Positions 29,167 through 33,714 of a stretch of DNA of 33,714 bases are shown piece after piece. The notes below the pieces were generated by a model, which saw only the letters and a program-made list of their open reading frames with translations, was not told the DNA's origin and made no database searches. The stretch's first letter is position 1; every line of letters begins with the position of its first letter. Position numbers and translations under genes: made by a program. Source of the stretch: Candidatus Poseidoniales archaeon (GTDB lineage Archaea > Thermoplasmatota > Poseidoniia > Poseidoniales > Poseidoniaceae); NCBI GenBank assembly GCA_003602485.1, contig QQSD01000078.1:29593-63306 (forward strand). Reading direction: 5' to 3'.

Positions 29167-32100
29167 TCATTCCAATTCTTCAAGGGTCGCCTGAACTTCT
29201 TCTGTTCCATCCATGATGTTCTCTTCAAGGGCTGGGACGTTCTTTTCGTCAGTTTCCGCCTTGCTTGCAGGCGCCCGGAAGGCGTCCCATGATGTCAAAA
29301 GATCAATGTCCTCGAGTGCCCGCTTTCGTCGGGCGAGTACAAAGGCTACCAAACCAACAAATGCGACCAATCCAGCAACCGCTGCGCCGAGAATCAAGGC
29401 ACGTTGGTCTGTCTCTTGGACCTCAACGACGAGACTGCGCGTCACCACGTCGACGTTGGCTGTTTCGCCCTGTCCATCCTTTGCAATGATTTTCAAACTC
29501 GGCCTACCGGTGCTTTCGGGTCGCCATTCAAGGACGCCCTCCCAAATACCGTCACCATCTTCGTCTGTGAGATTCACCTCCCACTGTTGGATGTTAAGCG
29601 TCAAGTTTGCACGAACATCCTGCGTGGTACCGTCAGCGTCATCAAGACGAATACTGATGCTTAATCGGTGCAATTCATCTTGAGAAAAGGTCGTCTCACT
29701 CAGACTGAGAGAATCACGGTCCAGCGTTGGTAAACTGGATTGCATGGTGATGTTGACGTGTTCCTCTGCCCATTTTCCTCGTGCGTCTTCAACATAAAGA
29801 GAAAGATGGTATTCACCAGGTGCAAGCCCGGATAACTCCTCAATGGAACTCGTTGATACTACTTCTGGGAAACTCGTCTGCGGTGACCAGAGGCGCCATT
29901 CCCGAACGGTCAGGTCGTTGTCAGCATCGAATGAGGCTTCCTCCAATCGTAGTACGGCACCGGGTTCGAGAGAGGCTCTGTTCTCTGGAGAGATCAACAC
30001 GAGTGTGGGCTCGGATTCAAACACGGTGAGCACAAAGGTTTCATCGCGGGAATCTCCATCCTCATCGGTCAAGGTCACCGTGAGCGTATGTTGACCCGCT
30101 TTGAGGTCAAAGGCGTGAGAGTTGAACGGGTCGACATCAACGAGAAGAGGGTCGGGGTGAAGTGAAGAGCGGAGCGTAACCGTGAAGGCATCACCGTCAT
30201 AATCCACGCTTTGGGATGCATCAAACATCAACGTCTGTGAGGAAAAGGATTGACTGCCATTGAGAGGACTGACCAATCCAAGAACTGGGGCCGATGGCAC
30301 AATGGTGACCGTCTGCTGTGCAAGAACAGGGTCGTGAATGCCGTCATCAACGCTCAGAGTAATGGTGTGGACACCCGCTGTCAAACGCCCGTCGAAATAA
30401 AGCCAATCTTCTCCCACTGGAGTTAATCTTCCATCAAGGTCACTGGTCCATGTCACTACTAAAAATTCAGAACCACCATAGGGTGAAAATGGAACGCAAT
30501 GCCATGTTCCTTCGGTTGGGAAGGTATCACAAGCAGCGTCAAAGTCACCCGAGCCATTGGCTGAGAATTCGATTAATTCAGAGGACTCAAAGGTTTGACT
30601 TGCAGGAGTTTCAATCACGGCTCGGGGAAGTGAATTTTCAACTGTCATGAGTGTGGTTGTGGAACGGCTTTGATTTGCGTGTTCGGCACGGTCGTCAGTG
30701 ACTTCCATCGTCAAGGTGTGGACTCCGCGTGAAAGATAGCCTTCCCAAATGATAGAACCGTCGTTGAGGATTCCGTCGAGTGAAGAAATGTAGGTGGTGG
30801 TTAAGCTATCGCCTTCTGGGTCAATCGTAGCGCTCCCGTCAAGAGTCACCAGGGATTCGCTGCTGTTGGTGTCCCTTGAAATTGTGAAACTGGGCTCAGG
30901 TATCTCGTTGTACAGAATGACCGGGACGCTGTACGTGGCGTTGTTGCCCACGGCATCAAAAGCCATGACCGTTAACGTGGCGGAAGCTGGCGGGTCTTCC
31001 GTGGTGTAATCAAAGGTATACGTGAGTTCCTCAGGACACACCCACTGATTGCCCCAACCCATGCCTTCGCCGTTGAAATCAATGGCGCATGCGAAATCAT
31101 CACCTTCGGGGTCAAACGTGCCCGTGGTATTCACAACCACGGTGCCAGTTTGCGGCATAATGAGTTCGCTCCATGGATTGAGACTCGGTTCGAAGTTCAC
31201 AACGAGTTCTGGAGGCAAATTGACCCATTCCATCGTTCGAGTTTCCGCAACACAATGGGACGGATCACAAACTCCCAAGGTGATTGCATGAATGCCATCT
31301 GAGAGTTCGCAGAAAGGCGGCACCTGGGAAAGCGGGTCACCGTTAACAAGGAAGGCAGCACCATCAGCGGGGTGGTTCGAGGATTGGAACACACCAGCGC
31401 AGCCGGCAACAATATCTCCGTCGATTGAACTTGTCCAAGTGAACGAAAGCGGGTCGTTGTCTAAATCCCAAGACCGGCTTGCATTAAACAACACTTCGCC
31501 TTTGGAAGGATAGATCATCCCGTCAAACGGTGTGTCCCAATTCACAAAGGGTGCTTGATTATCCAACTCCAACAAACAATAGACGATTTTATCGTCGTCA
31601 AGAGTTGTGGTTGTTGAATTGGAGACACTGTCATAACCGCAAGAACTGGTAGCGGTATTGTAGGATGTAGCGCCGCTGGAAGTCCAACGTTGACCGATAA
31701 AATCAGGGAGAAGGACATAGCCGAGGTCGTTGGTATACAGCTGTAAGGAGGGCTCAAAATCGCTAAACGACACGTTGATGCTCGCCATCGGGATTCCATT
31801 TGAGAAATTATTCACGGCCCAGACCGTCAAATCATAGGCCACGTCAACAGTCGCACCTGGCGCCAAGGAGGCTCCAGCAACATCGATTGCCTGAGGCTGG
31901 TGGAGGTGGAGGTCTGAAGTTGCATCAAGTGTGAGAAGGTGGGGTGAGGCAGTTTGACCGTCAGCATCAAGAAGATTTGACCAATTGACTTGGCTGTTTT
32001 CAAACTCAATGGACCCCGTGCAAGTTGAGGCAATGGTATTGCCAGTACCGTTCAAATTTGGATGGTCAATCAAATGAAGACAATGTGTCCCAGAAAAGGT

Positions 32101-33714
32101 GCTTTGTGAAAGGGTTGATGGATAATTACCGTTATTGTCGCCCTGCCAAATGAATCCTGTGTTGTTACCCAAGGTTGTCAAACCAGTGATACTTGCTGCA
32201 GTTCGCTTCAATTCAAGTGCTGGTTGTGTCGGGCTTTCGCTGGTAATGCTTGCCTGAGCGATGGTCACACGCCCTAATGCGCCTGCTGGCATGGTATCGG
32301 TGTTGTCAATTTCAAGGGCTGGCACATCACCACTGTTCTCCTCCAAGGTGATGTTCTCCAACCAAAGGTCCACGGAGTTGACTGCGAGAATGCCCGCTCC
32401 CGTAGAGCCCGTGACGAGGCAGTTTCGACAGCGAACATCGCCCGAGCCCGATTCGATGTCGTTTGAATCCTCATAATACAGTCCAGCCTGATTTTGGGGC
32501 AGGGGGTTGCTGGAGGCAATCCCTCCGTTGTTGTGTGCACTGAGGTTCTCAAAGATCACGTACCGTGCATCCCAAACCTGTGCGCCTGACTGTTGGTTAT
32601 AGGAGAGGTTCAATCCATCGACCACCACAGTGGCCCTGTCGATGTAAAGACCGTGCTCCGTATTGTTGTGAAGGTTCCAGTCCGAGCCTTGCATGGCGCC
32701 ACCCGAGGTAGAAGAAATACCAGGGCCTACCGACCCACTGATTTCTACGCCTTCAAAGCGCGGAGCAAAGAAGGACGAGCGAATGGCCAATCCAGCTTCA
32801 TGTGGCCCCTGGCCCGGGTCGCCTGAATCACGTATCGTCAAATTTCTGAACGTCGTTGTGTCGTCGACGAAATACAGGCGAACGCCAACGGTGGTGGAGT
32901 CTTCGATCACCGTATCGTCAAACCACGCACCTGTGGCGTTAACTTCAAGCGCGGCATACCCTATATTGGCAGTTTTTGCACCTGATGTGCCCGTTCCGGT
33001 AATGGTCAAATTTGTGAAATCTGCAGTTTCATAATTGGTGTAATTCGTATGGTTGTTCTTGTCCACATATACGCCTCTGTACATCGAATTACTTATCGAT
33101 GCATGACGAATCACTGCGTGTGTATATCCCCCATCATCGATGTGACGAACGACGATCCCCGTATCGGATTTATCAATGCTGATATTGGTGAGCAGAGGCT
33201 GGCTGTCTTCGACCCAAATCCCAGCGACCATGGAATAGGTGGAGCCGGAACAATTGTCCACAGTGATACCTTGAATCAATCCACCTGAACCTCCCCAAAT
33301 ATTGACTGCGCGTGTGAGAATATCTGTAAAGACGGCACGGGTCACAATCGGTGTTGAGCCTGAACCAATCGAAAGCCCAATGCCGTAACGCCAATCACCC
33401 TGGAAGGGTAAATCACGCCCTGCCTGGTTCACATACAAGTCGGTAATACGTGGTGCTGCGTTGTTGAACAAATCAAGAGCGACACGGTCAGGATTGACGA
33501 CGGTCAAGTTCTCAATGACAGGGTTTGACCCGTAGATGGTCATCCCGTAAATCGAATCGGTGATGGTGAGGTTTTGTAAAAAGGAGCCTCGCCCGTTTGA
33601 CGACGCATTGAATTGAATTCCTTCGTGGTCCTGCAGACCGCTCGCTTCAAGCGTGACGGGGCAGGTTTGAGTACCCAATACTGTCAAGCGCCCTTCGACA
33701 ATAATTCGAACTCC
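29167..33714 (-). CDS. Large beta-helix and PKD/Ig-like membrane-anchored surface protein, N-terminus beyond the window
   Basis: The frame is open to the right edge (1515 residues visible). The first possible start inside is a TTG at 33687, but the nine codons before it (GVRIIVEGR) continue a normal beta-helix strand, so the gene is cut by the window edge and its signal peptide is not seen. The first 560 or so residues form right-handed parallel beta-helix rungs (NLTITDS-like and NLTV repeats). About 660-1400 holds at least five PKD or Ig-like modules, recognisable from ASRSWDLDNDPLSFTW, SATIDPEGDSL and SQSVDYDGDAFTV. A single membrane segment lies about 54 residues from the end, followed by RRKR and an acidic tail. 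The role is probably surface binding or polysaccharide degradation; no catalytic residues are recognised. The stop is 17 bases from the convergent methyltransferase stop. Confidence 0.88.
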   Translation of the reverse strand, partial: GVRIIVEGRLTVLGTQTCPVTLEASGLQDHEGIQFNASSNGRGSFLQNLTITDSIYGMTIYGSNPVIENLTVVNPDRVALDLFNNAAPRITDLYVNQAGRDLPFQGDWRYGIGLSIGSGSTPIVTRAVFTDILTRAVNIWGGSGGLIQGITVDNCSGSTYSMVAGIWVEDSQPLLTNISIDKSDTGIVVRHIDDGGYTHAVIRHASISNSMYRGVYVDKNNHTNYTNYETADFTNLTITGTGTSGAKTANIGYAALEVNATGAWFDDTVIEDSTTVGVRLYFVDDTTTFRNLTIRDSGDPGQGPHEAGLAIRSSFFAPRFEGVEISGSVGPGISSTSGGAMQGSDWNLHNNTEHGLYIDRATVVVDGLNLSYNQQSGAQVWDARYVIFENLSAHNNGGIASSNPLPQNQAGLYYEDSNDIESGSGDVRCRNCLVTGSTGAGILAVNSVDLWLENITLEENSGDVPALEIDNTDTMPAGALGRVTIAQASITSESPTQPALELKRTAASITGLTTLGNNTGFIWQGDNNGNYPSTLSQSTFSGTHCLHLIDHPNLNGTGNTIASTCTGSIEFENSQVNWSNLLDADGQTASPHLLTLDATSDLHLHQPQAIDVAGASLAPGATVDVAYDLTVWAVNNFSNGIPMASINVSFSDFEPSLQLYTNDLGYVLLPDFIGQRWTSSGATSYNTATSSCGYDSVSNSTTTTLDDDKIVYCLLELDNQAPFVNWDTPFDGMIYPSKGEVLFNASRSWDLDNDPLSFTWTSSIDGDIVAGCAGVFQSSNHPADGAAFLVNGDPLSQVPPFCELSDGIHAITLGVCDPSHCVAETRTMEWVNLPPELVVNFEPSLNPWSELIMPQTGTVVVNTTGTFDPEGDDFACAIDFNGEGMGWGNQWVCPEELTYTFDYTTEDPPASATLTVMAFDAVGNNATYSVPVILYNEIPEPSFTISRDTNSSESLVTLDGSATIDPEGDSLTTTYISSLDGILNDGSIIWEGYLSRGVHTLTMEVTDDRAEHANQSRSTTTLMTVENSLPRAVIETPASQTFESSELIEFSANGSGDFDAACDTFPTEGTWHCVPFSPYGGSEFLVVTWTSDLDGRLTPVGEDWLYFDGRLTAGVHTITLSVDDGIHDPVLAQQTVTIVPSAPVLGLVSPLNGSQSFSSQTLMFDASQSVDYDGDAFTVTLRSSLHPDPLLVDVDPFNSHAFDLKAGQHTLTVTLTDEDGDSRDETFVLTVFESEPTLVLISPENRASLEPGAVLRLEEASFDADNDLTVREWRLWSPQTSFPEVVSTSSIEELSGLAPGEYHLSLYVEDARGKWAEEHVNITMQSSLPTLDRDSLSLSETTFSQDELHRLSISIRLDDADGTTQDVRANLTLNIQQWEVNLTDEDGDGIWEGVLEWRPESTGRPSLKIIAKDGQGETANVDVVTRSLVVEVQETDQRALILGAAVAGLVAFVGLVAFVLARRKRALEDIDLLTSWDAFRAPASKAETDEKNVPALEENIMDGTEEVQATLEELE

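Noticed and set aside
29155-29170. Inverted repeat ATGAAC-GATG-GTTCAT between the convergent methyltransferase and beta-helix genes
   Set aside because: Arms of only 6 bp with no T-run, and it includes the stop codon of one gene. Chance is a sufficient explanation, so I do not call it a terminator.
1-33714. Search for tRNA, rRNA, CRISPR arrays, insertion sequences and integrases
   Set aside because: Intergenic gaps are all under 130 bases and none shows tRNA-like arms, spaced direct repeats or terminal inverted repeats; no transposase-like protein is encoded.

Overview
The window most resembles a genome fragment of a planktonic marine euryarchaeon of the Marine Group II / Poseidoniales type. 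This is inferred from content, since no rRNA or tRNA is present. The pointers are very large secreted, membrane-anchored proteins with FG-GAP and acidic thrombospondin-type-3-like (DxDGDG) repeats, archaeal TATA boxes placed about 26 bases before the start codon (leaderless promoters), a TrmB-family regulator, and a photic-zone gene set (class II photolyase, phytoene synthase and desaturase). Coding density is very high and no gap exceeds 130 bases. I see no tRNA, rRNA, CRISPR array, insertion sequence or integrase.

Left part (1-9317): the 5' end of an M32 carboxypeptidase runs off the left edge. It is divergent from an M29-fold aminopeptidase homologue whose expected metal ligands look substituted. 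Converging on that gene with no gap is a two-gene unit: a 2118-residue surface protein (signal peptide, FG-GAP propeller, long Ca-binding-type repeat stalk, one membrane segment, long cytoplasmic tail), followed by a cytosolic protein with two EF-hands and a zinc ribbon.

Middle left (9318-14750): a thiamine pyrophosphokinase gene is convergent with a three-gene unit. That unit encodes a second DxDGDG-repeat surface protein, a smaller membrane-anchored protein with a tryptophan-rich tail, and a DUF4105 (Lnb_N) membrane protein. A strong GC-rich inverted repeat lies in the divergent promoter region 9318-9443.

Middle right (14812-24783): this looks like a light, flavin and carotenoid island. 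A Nudix hydrolase, class II photolyase and SRPBCC-epimerase fusion are co-transcribed leftward. Divergent from them run ribA (flavin precursor synthesis), a PrxQ-type peroxiredoxin, a TrmB-like regulator and an ABC1/UbiB-type kinase. After a T-rich terminator and a new TATA box come crtI and crtB. Photolyase needs FAD, RibA opens FAD synthesis, and carotenoids and peroxiredoxin act against photo-oxidative damage, so the set makes sense as one stress-response neighbourhood with a regulator inside it.

Right part (24822-33714): a lipoprotein with BNR/Asp-box repeats, a GT4 glycosyltransferase, a divergent GT2 glycosyltransferase overlapping or abutting a thiopurine-methyltransferase-like gene, and a huge leftward gene for a beta-helix plus Ig/PKD-like surface protein cut by the right edge. 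The two glycosyltransferases fit modification of surface proteins or polysaccharide, but their substrates cannot be read from sequence.
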